A stretch of 64,000 nt of DNA from AC-32 sp963728765 (GCA_963728765.1 CAVSKX010000006.1:62001-126000), one strand, 5' to 3'. Shown: positions 1 to 8,389, counted from the stretch's first letter. Translations and numbers: made by a program. The notes: generated by a model not told the origin, from the letters alone.

Positions 1-1581
1 ACGACTGACCGCAGGCAGTTGGTCGAAGCGCTGATCACGGGCGGCCCCGAGTTGACGGGAGAGCAGCGAATGCTCGTCGTAGAGTCCGCGTGCCGGCGGG
101 ACCGCGTCGTCTGCGTGGTCGGTGTCGCAGGCTCCGGAAAGACAATGGCGCTCGGCGCTCTGGCCGACGCCTACCGCGGCATCGGCGTCCCAGTGCTCGG
201 AACGGCCCCGAGCGGCCGCGCCGCCGACGAGCTCGAGCGGGCGACGGGAATCCGGAGCCGCACGCTCCACCGCCTACTTCTCGAGGCGCACCGCGACGGC
301 GGTCTTCCCCGCGCTTGCGTCCTAGTTGTCGACGAGGCCGGTATGGCCGAAACGCGCGTGCTTGCCCCGCTCCTCCGGCTCGTCGATCGGGCTGAGGGCA
401 AGTTGGTGCTTGTCGGCGACCCTGCGCAACTCCCTGCGGTCGGCGCCGGCGGCCTGTACCAGTCTTTGTGCGATCACCTCGACGTCATCGAACTCGAGGA
501 GAACCGGCGCCAGCGCGACCCGCGCGAACGACAAGCGCTCGCTCGCCTCCGCGCCGGCGACCCAGAGCCGTACCTCGCGCACGCGGCACGTCGCGGCCGC
601 CTCGCGGTCGATGAGAACTCCGATGCGGCGAAGGAGCGGCTACTCGGGGATTGGTGGCGCGAGGCCCAACGGAATCCGACGACCTGCGTGATACTCGCCT
701 ACCGCCGCGCCGACGTAGACGAGCTCAACGAGGCTGCGCACGCGCTCATGCTCCGCGGACACAGGCTCGGCGGCAACGCCGTCACCGCCGCAGGGCGCGA
801 GTACCACGTCCGCGACAAGGTGCTCTGCCGGAAGAACGACGACCGGCTCGGACTCCGGAACGGCATGCGCGGCACTGTCGTCGGCCTCGAACCCGATGCG
901 CTGAGGGTCCGCGACGAAACACGGGCCGTCCGACGTGTCCCTCTCGAGTATGCAGCCGAGCATCTCGACTACGGCTACGCGCTCACAGGTCACGCCGCCC
1001 AAGGCGTCACCGTCGACCGCACCTACGTCCTCCTGCACGACCACGGCGCTCTGCGGGAGTGGGGCTACGTCGCGTGCGGCCGCGCCCGACTCGAGACGCG
1101 CGTCTACCTCGCCGACCGCGACACGCTCGAGCGCGAGACGCCGCTGCGTCAGCCCGACCTGGCTGGGCCGCCCGAGCGGGCTTTCCGCGCCCTCCAGCTC
1201 CCCGCCGCCGAACCGCTCGCGCTCGACCAGCGCCAACGCGGCGGCGACACAATCCTCAACGTCTACGCGCAGCAGCAACAGCAGCTCAGCCGGCTTCGCG
1301 AGCGCACGTCCAAACAGCTCGCCGCGGCCAAACGCGAGCTCCAGCACCTGCACTGGTGGAACCGCGACCGTCGCGCCGACCTCGAAGCCGAAATCAAGCA
1401 CCACCACCAAGCGCTCGACCGCGCCAGCAGGAAGTCACGACAGCTCCACCAACTCGCCAAGCGGCGCTCGCAGACGCTCGCACTCGCCCGCGAACGCGAC
1501 GACCTCGCCGCCTCCCGGCGACCGGAGCGGCTCCGTCCTCGCCTTCAACGCGAACCACCCCGACTCGGCCCTGAGCTGTGA
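1..1581 (+). CDS. Conjugative relaxase/helicase (TraA/TrwC type), C-terminal part
   Basis: The frame is open from base 1, so the true start lies left of the window; the first in-frame start codon here is TTG at 19. Counting from that TTG, a Walker A motif GVAGSGKT lies at 35-42, a Walker B VVDEAGM at 103-109, a GDPAQLPAVGAGG motif at 133-145 and a late GHAAQG helicase motif near residue 328. This order matches the SF1 helicase half of MobF relaxases (TrwC/TraI/TraA) and RecD2-like proteins. The last ~110 residues are basic and Gln/Arg-rich, probably coiled coil. The relaxase domain itself cannot be seen. With the integrase and tRNA at 7.3-8.5 kb it suggests an integrative conjugative or mobilizable element. 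A plain RecD2-like helicase is the alternative. Confidence 0.75.
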   Translation, partial: TTDRRQLVEALITGGPELTGEQRMLVVESACRRDRVVCVVGVAGSGKTMALGALADAYRGIGVPVLGTAPSGRAADELERATGIRSRTLHRLLLEAHRDGGLPRACVLVVDEAGMAETRVLAPLLRLVDRAEGKLVLVGDPAQLPAVGAGGLYQSLCDHLDVIELEENRRQRDPRERQALARLRAGDPEPYLAHAARRGRLAVDENSDAAKERLLGDWWREAQRNPTTCVILAYRRADVDELNEAAHALMLRGHRLGGNAVTAAGREYHVRDKVLCRKNDDRLGLRNGMRGTVVGLEPDALRVRDETRAVRRVPLEYAAEHLDYGYALTGHAAQGVTVDRTYVLLHDHGALREWGYVACGRARLETRVYLADRDTLERETPLRQPDLAGPPERAFRALQLPAAEPLALDQRQRGGDTILNVYAQQQQQLSRLRERTSKQLAAAKRELQHLHWWNRDRRADLEAEIKHHHQALDRASRKSRQLHQLAKRRSQTLALARERDDLAASRRPERLRPRLQREPPRLGPEL

Positions 1582-1602
1582 GCCGCCCTTCTTCATGAGC
1601 CT

Positions 1603-2562
1603 CTACGGGCCCTTGACGGGTGCCACCTGATTGCGATCAGTCGCCGCAAGAATCGTTCCGCCGCTCGTGATAGCTAGAGTCGTGACACCGGCGCCTACGC
1701 GCTTCAGGAGCTGGACACGTCGAAGCTGAGTATCGACCAGCCAGATGCTTCCGTTTTCGCCGGTGGCAGCAACCATTTGGCCGCCATGCAGCGAAAGGAC
1801 TGCGGTCACCGCACCACCCGGGAGCCGGACCGGCGTCCCGATTCTTCCCGTGCGGACCGAGTACGGGGCGAGCAGGCCCCGGCACGCGTTCGCCAACCAG
1901 ATCGTAAACCCCTGTTTGACGGGGACCACAAGGCACGAGAGCGGGATCGAAGGAGCCTTCAAGGCTCCGGTCGAGGGGCTCAACCGCTCCATAAGCCAGG
2001 ACCCGCTGGGCCCCGTCAGGCGCCCGCGGCGGTTGGATCGGATGGTCCACAGCTGGTCGTCAAGGGCGAAGACGCGGACAACCTGACCCGGTACGCGATA
2101 CCGCCTAACGATGCTGCCGCGCGTAAGTCGCACGATCTGACCCTTTCCGGCAACGAGCCAAAGTCCGTGGCTGGTCGCTGCGATGTCGTAGTACTTGGAT
2201 TGGGCCTCGGCGCTGAACCTCGACACCCGCGCCCACGTCGGTTCGATTCGAAAGACGCCGACATCTGTGAGAGCCCAGATGTTGTTTCGCCTGCTGGTGA
2301 AGGCATAGACGAACGAACCAGCAGATCGTCGGACGACAGCCCGCTGGCCCGCCCCAGGACTGAGGCCCGTGATACTTCCGTCGCCTCGTCCGAGCCAGAA
2401 CAGCCGGTGACCGCCGATCAGGGCCGTGATGCGATCAACGCCGAAGCTTCTTGTCGCGTTTGCGCGAGCGTCGCCGGCTCTACCAAGAAGATTGCCCAGG
2501 GCCAGAAGGATCGCCACGGCTACGGCCGTCAACACGATCGCATAGCCTGTCGACGGTTTCAT
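1603..2562 (-). CDS. Membrane-anchored beta-propeller-like protein, last gene of the Mau-like operon
   Basis: 319 residues. The chosen ATG at 2562 lies 7 bp after the stop of the upstream gene and follows an AGGTTGAG stretch; an upstream start would add a serine run. Residues ~5-25 form one hydrophobic segment, so the rest is probably outside the membrane. The remainder repeats short strands of the type IWALTDVGVFRI, LWLVAGKGQIVRL, LWTIRSNRRGRL, SIWLVDTQLRRV at ~45-residue spacing, as in a beta-propeller. I recognise no enzyme motif. Its position beside light-chain-like, MauD-like and MauE-like genes suggests an analogue of the propeller heavy chain of methylamine dehydrogenase, but this rests on context and fold only. 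Confidence 0.6.
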   Translation of the reverse strand: MKPSTGYAIVLTAVAVAILLALGNLLGRAGDARANATRSFGVDRITALIGGHRLFWLGRGDGSITGLSPGAGQRAVVRRSAGSFVYAFTSRRNNIWALTDVGVFRIEPTWARVSRFSAEAQSKYYDIAATSHGLWLVAGKGQIVRLTRGSIVRRYRVPGQVVRVFALDDQLWTIRSNRRGRLTGPSGSWLMERLSPSTGALKAPSIPLSCLVVPVKQGFTIWLANACRGLLAPYSVRTGRIGTPVRLPGGAVTAVLSLHGGQMVAATGENGSIWLVDTQLRRVQLLKRVGAGVTTLAITSGGTILAATDRNQVAPVKGP

Positions 2563-2569
2563 ACTCAAC

Positions 2570-3136
2570 CTAGAACTGGACGAAGAAGATAGCAACGATT
2601 CCTCCTGTGGCGAGAGTCATTCCGATTGCCTCAATGCTTATACGATGCCGAGCTAGGCTGGAGTCCCAATGGGCCACATCGTGGGAGGCGTACCGTTGGG
2701 CCGTCATGAGGAATCGCCCCAGACCGAACGCGAGTCCGGACAGCACTGTTATCGGCCATTCGGGCGACAAAAGGACGATCGCGGCCGCAAGCGCGTACGG
2801 AGCCGAACCAGGTAGATACGTGCGAACCCCCGTCCCCAACTCGAAGCCGAATTGCCCAGCCGCACGATAAGGATGCTTCCTGAATAGCGCCTGAGGGATC
2901 AGACGACGATTCTCCGGGAGCTTCGGATCGAGAATCCTGTAATCGCGGAGCAGGCCGCATGCGGCCACGGCCAAGACGCATGCCTCCGATACGGTCGTGG
3001 GTAGCGGACGAGTCGCGCCGCTGAGCAGCTTCAGCGCTACAGCGGTCGATGTGCCGCCGACGGCCAAGCCGGACGCGAATACGGCCAATGTGCTTCGCTG
3101 CGTCACTGTGCCGCGCCACACGGGAGCGGTCAGCAT
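2570..3136 (-). CDS. Polytopic membrane protein of the Mau-like operon
   Basis: 188 residues with about five hydrophobic stretches (near 17-40, 47-62, 115-135, 130-145, 168-188). The loop around residues 65-110 is polar and ends before YLPGSAPYALAAAIVLL. The gene begins with ATG 18 bp after the preceding small gene and ends 7 bp before the propeller gene, so it is part of the same minus-strand operon. I do not recognise the family. A role in membrane tethering or assembly of the neighbouring exported proteins is inference from position only. Confidence 0.6.
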   Translation of the reverse strand: MLTAPVWRGTVTQRSTLAVFASGLAVGGTSTAVALKLLSGATRPLPTTVSEACVLAVAACGLLRDYRILDPKLPENRRLIPQALFRKHPYRAAGQFGFELGTGVRTYLPGSAPYALAAAIVLLSPEWPITVLSGLAFGLGRFLMTAQRYASHDVAHWDSSLARHRISIEAIGMTLATGGIVAIFFVQF

Positions 3137-3154
3137 TCCGGCGCTGTTGGTACT

Positions 3155-3346
3155 TCAGGTGGACCCAGCGAGCGCGTGCCCCGCGACAACGCCGAGCGCG
3201 ACCCACATCGCTAGCTGCATGGAGAAGAACGTGGCTAGCGCAATCGCCACGAATACGCCGGCTAGTGGAACAAGGGGGTGGGTTGCGAAATTGAGTCTTC
3301 CCGCAGTTCCTCCCCGGCGGACGGTGCTCGTAAAGCTGACGTCCAT
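3155..3346 (-). CDS. Small single-span membrane protein (63 aa)
   Basis: A short frame that fits exactly between the light-chain-like gene (stop at 3365) and the next membrane protein (start 3136). The N-terminal ~20 residues are polar and basic, followed by a long hydrophobic stretch (about 25-58: HPLVPLAGVFVAIALATFF and onward) that could form one or two spans. The start codon is ATG at 3346; no strong ribosome-binding site is visible. It could be an independent small subunit, or an N-terminal piece of the following protein separated by a stop. Function unknown. Confidence 0.45.
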   Translation of the reverse strand: MDVSFTSTVRRGGTAGRLNFATHPLVPLAGVFVAIALATFFSMQLAMWVALGVVAGHALAGST

Positions 3347-3364
3347 TAAAGCCCCGATGGGGTT

Positions 3365-3883
3365 TCACACCCTGACGCGACAGACATCTGGCCCGCAGCC
3401 TCCGCGGAAACACGATGTTCCGTCGTGACAGCGGTACGTGGTCGTTGAACTACACTTCCACAGCCACCCGTCCCATCCGCCTGGGTAGCACTCATTGGGC
3501 CGAAGGTAGCCGATCGCGCCGCTGGGTTCAACGTTTCCGCAGCAGACGTGGTAGCCGCTGCCGCCGCAGCAACCTTGGCCGGCTGACGTTCCATTCACTG
3601 GGCTCGGCCCGCATCCGGGACTACATCCGTATGCCGCACTCGGGCAGGGCGAGGACGCGGTGTAGATGTCGTAGCCATCAGCAAATGCCGGCGTAGTCAA
3701 GCGGAAGAGGTTAAGAGAGGCCATTCCGAGACCGACGCCAGCTGCAACAAGTCCTTTGCTGAAGGTCAGGCGCGAGACTTTCATGTCGGCGAACGGCGCC
3801 GACCGCCTGTCGCACTTCGCCGCGGCAGCCCCGTCTGTGGGCCGCGTTGAGAGCGTCGGAATCTCATCGAGCAAGAGCGACAT
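3365..3883 (-). CDS. Exported Cys-rich protein resembling methylamine dehydrogenase light chain
   Basis: 172 residues from the ATG at 3883, preceded by GGAGGTGG. A leader ends in a hydrophobic core (about 43-60) and an AFA cleavage motif at 67-69; SRLTFSKG at 38-45 resembles a one-arginine Tat motif. The mature ~103 residues hold 13 cysteines (80, 87, 91, 105, 106, 114, 115, 132, 144, 152, 158, 163, 168) and three tryptophans close together (137, 140, 142). MauA light chains are also Tat-exported, about 130 residues with 12 disulfide-bonded cysteines and a two-Trp cofactor. The WLWKC...TYRC stretch is similar in style, but I cannot align both cofactor tryptophans with confidence and no mauG is visible. 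The neighbouring MauE/MauD-like genes support the relation. An unrelated disulfide-rich exported protein is possible. Confidence 0.55.
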   Translation of the reverse strand: MSLLLDEIPTLSTRPTDGAAAAKCDRRSAPFADMKVSRLTFSKGLVAAGVGLGMASLNLFRLTTPAFADGYDIYTASSPCPSAAYGCSPGCGPSPVNGTSAGQGCCGGSGYHVCCGNVEPSGAIGYLRPNECYPGGWDGWLWKCSSTTTYRCHDGTSCFRGGCGPDVCRVRV

Positions 3884-4409
3884 CTGCGTCCACCTCCGTT
3901 CCGAGATTGCTGACCCGTATGAGTTGATCGAGCGCAGCGAGCGAGCCAATAGGCCCGGAGAATGCGATGCGTCCATCCGGCGCTATTCCCACAGAAAAGG
4001 GCGTCACCGGAATGTTGAACGCCGCGAACGCGGACGCATCGACCACGTAATTGCCGTCCAAAGACTCGGCGAGCTTGCTCCGCTCTCTGAATACCAGGAC
4101 GAGGCGCTCTGCGGAGCGATCGGATGATCTGCCGAGGCGGGCCGCTACGGCGTCAATCAGTTCCGAGCAGGGTCCACATTCGTTGGAAACGAACAGCAAC
4201 AAGCCGCCGTCTTCGCCGAACGAAACGCGTGCGCCGTTGTCGAAAGCTAGTGGCGGGGCCTGGGTGTTTGGTCTCGGCCCCAACCGCATAGGGTCGAAGG
4301 GCCGCGGAGCCGCAAGGATCACGATTTGGCGCCGCAAGCCAGCCAGCGCAAGGCCCAACAGAGCGATGGCGATCCATGCGAGCATGAGCAGAGTAAGCGT
4401 GAAGGTCAT
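3864..4409 (-). CDS. MauD/TlpA-like membrane-anchored thioredoxin-fold protein
   Basis: 181 residues. One N-terminal membrane span (about 5-24) is followed by a thioredoxin-like domain with CGPC at 78-81, after a LLLFVSNE strand, and a cis-proline context NIPVTPF at 132-138. This is the layout of MauD, which handles disulfides of the methylamine dehydrogenase light chain outside the membrane. The ATG at 4409 overlaps the stop of the MauE-like gene by four bases (ATGA), indicating coupled translation, and the 3' end overlaps the light-chain-like gene by 20 bp. Its likely task is disulfide formation or isomerisation in the neighbouring Cys-rich protein (inference). Confidence 0.75.
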   Translation of the reverse strand: MTFTLTLLMLAWIAIALLGLALAGLRRQIVILAAPRPFDPMRLGPRPNTQAPPLAFDNGARVSFGEDGGLLLFVSNECGPCSELIDAVAARLGRSSDRSAERLVLVFRERSKLAESLDGNYVVDASAFAAFNIPVTPFSVGIAPDGRIAFSGPIGSLAALDQLIRVSNLGTEVDADVALAR

Positions 4410-4969
4410 CCTCGGCCCGAAGCACTTTGAATGCCGCCCGCGCCCATCGGCACGTGAAGAGACGATGGAAGCTGCCAAATGATGAGGGCGAACGCGGCCG
4501 AAGCGAGGCCCGAGAGAACCAGCTGGAAGGCGGACAGATGATCGGCGCGCCCGATCCCTGAAGCCGAGCCGAGCGCTAGGGCCGCGAGCGTTGCCGCACG
4601 TAGGACCGTCCAACGGCTCACTTCCTCGCTTTCTGTTCCGCATCCACACGGTGCCCCTGGAGCGCGCCGCTCGAGGATGATGAGATAAGCGGTGAAGGCC
4701 GCAAGGAGTATGAACGCCCCGATCCCAGCAGCCATCGCGAGTGGCCCTCCGAACACGAGACCCACGAGCATGCTCGCTCCGAACAGAAGCTCGCAAGTTG
4801 CCACGAGCATCGCGATTGGGAGTGAGAGAGTTGGGGGAATCACGCCGTGCGAGCGAATCACGAGGGCGAGGCCCCGCACGCCCGGCAGATGGCGAAGAGC
4901 GGCGTTCACCAGGATCGCCCCAACGCAACCAATCCAGATCGCGTCCAGAGGGTCCACTACGCCGCCCAC
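4406..4969 (-). CDS. MauE/DoxX-like redox membrane protein
   Basis: 187 residues starting at GTG 4969, with about five membrane spans (near 10-28, 45-72, 77-100, 118-138, 145-168) and a CGCG motif at 108-111 after the third span. This resembles MauE-type proteins, which pair with MauD and are related to DoxX/VKOR-like redox proteins. The start overlaps the end of the upstream gene by 13 bp. It probably transfers electrons or oxidising equivalents across the membrane to the MauD-like protein (family knowledge plus context). Confidence 0.72.
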   Translation of the reverse strand: MGGVVDPLDAIWIGCVGAILVNAALRHLPGVRGLALVIRSHGVIPPTLSLPIAMLVATCELLFGASMLVGLVFGGPLAMAAGIGAFILLAAFTAYLIILERRAPGAPCGCGTESEEVSRWTVLRAATLAALALGSASGIGRADHLSAFQLVLSGLASAAFALIIWQLPSSLHVPMGAGGIQSASGRG

Positions 4970-5655
4970 ATGACCGTGAGATCCGACAAGCTCGCTATGA
5001 ACGCGTCCTGATCTCGGTTGTAGTCGTCGTGTCGAGGCATGATCACGGTCACCGCGTTCTGACCGGCGAGGACGAAGCTGAAGCTCGGGAGGCCCTCGTC
5101 CTCAACGAAGAGTTCGCCTCCGCGTACGGCCGCCCCCTTCCAGCTTGGGAGCAGGCGCATCTGGGCAGGTGTGAGCTTGTTGACTTCCACCAGACCAAGC
5201 CCAGGGACCTCCTTCAGGAGACGGGCCGGTGCCTCCGCCACCGCCGCTCGCTGGTCGATCGGACTGACGATCAAGGAGTCGCTCGTCTCACTGAGGCTGA
5301 ACCGACTGAAAAGGTCGATGGCATCACGAGCGGTCGCTCCACCGTAGAGATGCGTTGTCGCAGACCACTTCTGTCCCTCCCACAGAACGGCGCAGACGCC
5401 GTTGACTACGCCGTCGCCCACACCGACGCGAAGCGTTCCGCCTTGAAGCGCATACGCGTCGGTGAGTGGAACTCCTGGCCTCAAGACGTACTGCCGTCCG
5501 AAGTCGATCGTCCCGACCGTGACCTCCGAGCGTTGGTTACGGGCCGAGTTAAGTACGAACACCGCTGAACTCGTCGCATCGCGCGAGAGGTCGAGGTCGG
5601 TGCTCGTTATCGACGCGCGCCCGCCGTCAAGCGTCGTGTGAGTTGCAGTGGGCAT
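4957..5655 (-). CDS. Hypothetical protein, first gene of the Mau-like operon
   Basis: 232 residues from the ATG at 5655, chosen because GGAGG lies a few bases upstream. There is no signal peptide and no membrane span. The sequence has strand-rich segments (RASITSTDLDLSRDATSS, VLRPGVPLTDAYALQGGTLRVG) and a C-terminal acidic stretch with MPRHDDYNRDQDAF. I do not recognise the family. It leads the operon and overlaps the MauE-like gene, so a cytoplasmic role in making or regulating the exported Cys-rich product is possible, but unproven. Confidence 0.6.
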   Translation of the reverse strand: MPTATHTTLDGGRASITSTDLDLSRDATSSAVFVLNSARNQRSEVTVGTIDFGRQYVLRPGVPLTDAYALQGGTLRVGVGDGVVNGVCAVLWEGQKWSATTHLYGGATARDAIDLFSRFSLSETSDSLIVSPIDQRAAVAEAPARLLKEVPGLGLVEVNKLTPAQMRLLPSWKGAAVRGGELFVEDEGLPSFSFVLAGQNAVTVIMPRHDDYNRDQDAFIASLSDLTVMWAA

Positions 5656-6130
5656 CTCCGCCTCCTCTGGGCGATCCTCACGGCGATGTGGGCTCGATGG
5701 GCCGCAGACTGTCGCGCGACATCGAGGAGCAGTGACGACAGACCGTGCGAGGCTCCAAACCGAGGTGCTCAGCTGATGCCTCACGCTCGCGGCTCACGTA
5801 ATCATGACCTTCCCCGTAGGGCTGGCCGGCCGCAGAGAAACCAGCCTCAGTTCATTGAGCGGCGTCGATTCTGAGTCCTTCGGCGGCCGTTGTCAAGGGG
5901 CGCTCCTCCCACGGAGGCTGACCGCTCTAAGCGCTCGATCCAGCCTAAGCGCTCGATCCAGCGAAAGGCGAGTCGGTTGTCGCCCTGACGATCGCCTGTA
6001 TGTCAACCCACGGAGCTGCGGCGACCGGCCTCGGAGTGAAGCCGTGGGCTTCGCTGCCGCCCCGGTATCCGTGGCCCTCGACTCCGACAACTGCGGAAGC
6101 TGCTCCGACAACGGCGAGGCTGAGGCGGGC
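5656..6130. other. Intergenic stretch upstream of the Mau-like operon
   Basis: 475 bases without a convincing gene. It lies between the operon start (5655) and the end of the nucleotidyltransferase gene (6131), both minus-strand, so the operon promoter should be here. I found no clear -35/-10 pair. The only notable structure is the 18-bp tandem repeat at 5927-5961. Confidence 0.5.
5927..5961. repeat. Two tandem copies of an 18-bp unit
   Basis: CTAAGCGCTCGATCCAG occurs at 5927-5943 and again at 5945-5961, one base apart (unit 18 bp). Each unit contains the palindrome AGCGCT. It lies about 270 bp upstream of the Mau-like operon and could be a regulator binding site or a simple duplication. Confidence 0.7.
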
Positions 6131-6631
6131 CTAAAGCTCCACCGTGAAGCTGTGCTCGAGCTCGATCACGCGGCGCATCGTTTCGAGCACCAGCGGGTCC
6201 GGTTGACGATCGAGCGCTTCCAACATGCGGACAAGATCGCCGGGCGAGGCAACCGAGGGACGAACACCGTGACCGAGGCGCTCGCGGTTCGCGCGGAATC
6301 GGAGATCCTCGTAGCCGCGCGTGCCCGCCGGCTCGGGGACGATGTTGATCTGCCCGTAATCGCTCGTCAACTCGATTACCGGCTCGCGCTGCGGGTCGAG
6401 GTCCGTGACGTCAAGGGGTTGGCCGTCGATACGCCGCGCGTTCATGTTCTCGAGCGCCCGACCGAGCCGGCGCAGATTCTCCTTGCTCAGCGAGGGCGCG
6501 ATGTCGACGCCCTCGGTGAGTTCGTCCGACCCCTGGATCACGCGCGCGAGACCTCCGATCACGACGAAGAAGGTCCTGAAGTCCTCGAGCTCACGGAGGA
6601 TCGCGTAGGGATCGAAGCGCTGCGGGCTCAT
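6131..6631 (-). CDS. Nucleotidyltransferase-like protein paired with an HTH gene
   Basis: 166 residues from the ATG at 6631, which overlaps the stop of the HTH gene by four bases (ATGA). FFVVIGGLARVIQGSDELTEGVDI near residues 20-43 matches the nucleotide-binding start of minimal or AbiEii-like nucleotidyltransferases: hxxGG, then a short gap to an acidic pair. Here the usual D-x-D reads G-V-D-I, so the first acidic residue may be replaced. The C-terminal half is helical with PGDLVRMLEALDR. HTH-nucleotidyltransferase pairs often act as toxin-antitoxin or phage-defence modules (MNT/HEPN-like or AbiE); that role is inferred. Confidence 0.65.
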   Translation of the reverse strand: MSPQRFDPYAILRELEDFRTFFVVIGGLARVIQGSDELTEGVDIAPSLSKENLRRLGRALENMNARRIDGQPLDVTDLDPQREPVIELTSDYGQINIVPEPAGTRGYEDLRFRANRERLGHGVRPSVASPGDLVRMLEALDRQPDPLVLETMRRVIELEHSFTVEL

Positions 6632-6930
6632 AACCGCCTCGGCTTCTCGAGCCGGGCAAGCAACCGCTCCATCCGCTCTTGCGCGCTCAGACCTTGCAGC
6701 TCCTGGACCTGCGCGTCGCGCTCGGGGTCGCGCTCGTAGGGGACGAGCACGGGCGGAATGTCGAAGCCGCATGCCTGGAGGACGCGGCGGAGGGTCGAGA
6801 AGCCCGGCTCGACGGTATCCGTCTCCCAGCGCGCGATCGAGCTCGACGCCATTCCGAGCCGCTGCGCGAGCTCCTTCTGCGAATAGCCGGCGCGCAGGCG
6901 TGCAGAGCGGATCAGTTCGCCGGTGGTCAT
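6628..6930 (-). CDS. XRE-family HTH regulator (putative antitoxin)
   Basis: 100 residues. The Cro/C1-type helix-turn-helix fills residues 1-60: GELIRSARLRAGYSQKELAQRLGMASSSIARWETDTVEPGFSTLRRVLQACG, with the typical S-Q-x-x-L-A and R-W-E positions. A short helical C-terminus follows. It precedes and overlaps the nucleotidyltransferase gene, so both are co-translated. It is divergent from the excisionase and integrase genes across a 122-bp AT-richer gap and may repress both directions. Confidence 0.85.
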   Translation of the reverse strand: MTTGELIRSARLRAGYSQKELAQRLGMASSSIARWETDTVEPGFSTLRRVLQACGFDIPPVLVPYERDPERDAQVQELQGLSAQERMERLLARLEKPRRL

Positions 6931-7052
6931 CGTCCGATCGGGAGCCTACGCCCTCGCCCTCATGTCTAGTAGCACTACCACTTTTGCTATAGTACCTGCT
7001 TCTGAGAGTTCGCGATGATGCCGGTCTTCCCTCCCAGCCCGACGCGTCGACC
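6931..7052. promoter_or_regulatory. Divergent promoter/operator region between HTH regulator and xis-int
   Basis: The most AT-rich spot of the area. TATAGT at 6988-6993 could be a plus-strand -10 box for xis-int; the overlapping ATAGTA at 6989-6994 reads TACTAT on the minus strand and could serve the HTH gene. An inverted repeat GTAG-CA-CTAC lies at 6969-6978, a plausible operator for the HTH protein. All by inspection. Confidence 0.4.
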
Positions 7053-7289
7053 GTGATCGAACGGCACTACAAGACGCGCGAGCTCGCAGACCTGCTTGGC
7101 ATCCACCCCGAGACGATCCGGCGCGCCGCCCAGCGTGGTGAGCTGGAGTCGATCAGGATCGGTCTCGATCGCATCTACGCTGAGAGCGCCGTCCAGCGGT
7201 TCCTCGCCGCGAACGTCGACCCGGCGGTGGCGGCGAAGAACGGACGACGCCAGACTCGAGCCTCCAGCAACGGAAAGGAGGCTCGCTGA
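7053..7289 (+). CDS. Excisionase-like helix-turn-helix protein
   Basis: 78 residues from GTG 7053. Residues 6-52 (YKTRELADLLGIHPETIRRAAQRGELES, then RIGLDRIYAESAVQRFL) match the MerR-like winged-helix fold of excisionase (HTH_17) proteins. The C-terminus is basic and polar. The stop overlaps the integrase start (TGATG at 7287-7291). Its role is probably recombination directionality for the neighbouring integrase. Confidence 0.8.
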   Translation: MIERHYKTRELADLLGIHPETIRRAAQRGELESIRIGLDRIYAESAVQRFLAANVDPAVAAKNGRRQTRASSNGKEAR

Positions 7290-8389
7290 TGGCGATCCGC
7301 AAACGCGGCAAGGGCCGCTGGCAAGTCCGCGTGCGGCCGTTCCCAGAGGTCACGCTTCCGACGAAGGAAGCGGCCGAGACGGTCGAGCTCGACCTGAAGC
7401 TCCGTCTCAAGCTCGGCCACCTCTACCGAGAGAAGCCGACGACGCTCGGCGACGAGCTCGACGGCCTCCTCGGGCGCAAGAAGTCGATGGGCGGCAAGCG
7501 CGGCCCGCTGCGGCCCGCCGGCATCCGCTACTACGAAGACTGCGTCCGGCCGTGGGAGCCGCTCCGCGACACGCCGGTGCCGGCGCTGCGGCGCAGGCAG
7601 GTCGAAGACCACATCGCCGCGCGCGCCACTGTCGCTCCGACCGCGGCGCGGAACGAGCTCCAGTTCCTCAAGGCCGCCCTGCGGGCCGCTCAGTCGCGCG
7701 GGCAGCAGGTCGACGTCGGCATCTTCGAGATCGACCCGATTCGCGTCGAGGCCCGCGAGGGCGAGGCGCTCGAGTACGAAGCACTACTCGGACTCGCGTC
7801 CTGGCTGCCCGAACGCGTGCAGCGCATCGTCCCCCTCTGCGGGACCGTCGGCTTGCGCTTCACCGAGGCCGTCACGCTCACCGACGATCGCGCCGACCTC
7901 GAGGCGGGAACGATCTTCATCCCCGGCCGACTCAACAAGAGCCGCCGGCCGAAGCCGATCCCACTCGCGCGTATCGAGGTTCAGCTCCTCCGCGAGCAGC
8001 TGCTTGTCCGACCGCGCGGGACGCGCGTCGTCTTCGCGACGGAGAAGGGCGGCGTCTACAGCCACTCCGGCTTCCAGTCGATCTGGCTGCCCGCGCTCCT
8101 GGCGGCCGGGCGCGCGCACGAGGAGAAGCGCGACGGCCGCATGCTCGTCGTCGCCGACTTCCGCTTCCACTGGCTCCGCCACACCGCAATCTCGCTGATG
8201 GCTCGTGCCGGCATGAAGGCCGAGCTGATCGCCGAGCGTGTGGGCCACAACGACGGCGGCGCGCTCATCTACGGCCGCTATCGCCACCTCTTCCCCACTG
8301 AGGTCCGGGAGGCCGTCTCGATGCTCGACCGCATGGTCGCCGGAACGGCAGGCAGCGCCGAGGCCGGAGGCTCGACGAGTGGTCACTAG
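7289..8389 (+). CDS. int: Tyrosine-family site-specific integrase
   Basis: 366 residues from ATG 7289 with AGGAGG at 7275-7280. The N-terminal ~60 residues resemble an arm-binding/AP2-like domain (KGRWQVRVRPFPEVTLPTKE), followed by a core-binding helical domain. Catalytic residues are visible: R190 (CGTVGLRFTEA), Lys in NKSRRPKPIPL (217 or 222), H294 and R297 (HWLRH), H320 (VGHND) and probable nucleophile Y331 (YGRYRHL). The gene ends 59 bp before the 3' end of a tRNA-Val gene, the usual arrangement for an element inserted into a tRNA. It marks the right boundary of the element covering the left of the window. Confidence 0.93.
   Translation: MAIRKRGKGRWQVRVRPFPEVTLPTKEAAETVELDLKLRLKLGHLYREKPTTLGDELDGLLGRKKSMGGKRGPLRPAGIRYYEDCVRPWEPLRDTPVPALRRRQVEDHIAARATVAPTAARNELQFLKAALRAAQSRGQQVDVGIFEIDPIRVEAREGEALEYEALLGLASWLPERVQRIVPLCGTVGLRFTEAVTLTDDRADLEAGTIFIPGRLNKSRRPKPIPLARIEVQLLREQLLVRPRGTRVVFATEKGGVYSHSGFQSIWLPALLAAGRAHEEKRDGRMLVVADFRFHWLRHTAISLMARAGMKAELIAERVGHNDGGALIYGRYRHLFPTEVREAVSMLDRMVAGTAGSAEAGGSTSGH

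Noticed and set aside
1777..2592. Long plus-strand frame opposite the propeller gene
   Set aside because: The minus-strand protein has a membrane anchor and regular repeats; the plus-strand frame is Arg/Asp-rich with no features and is its shadow.
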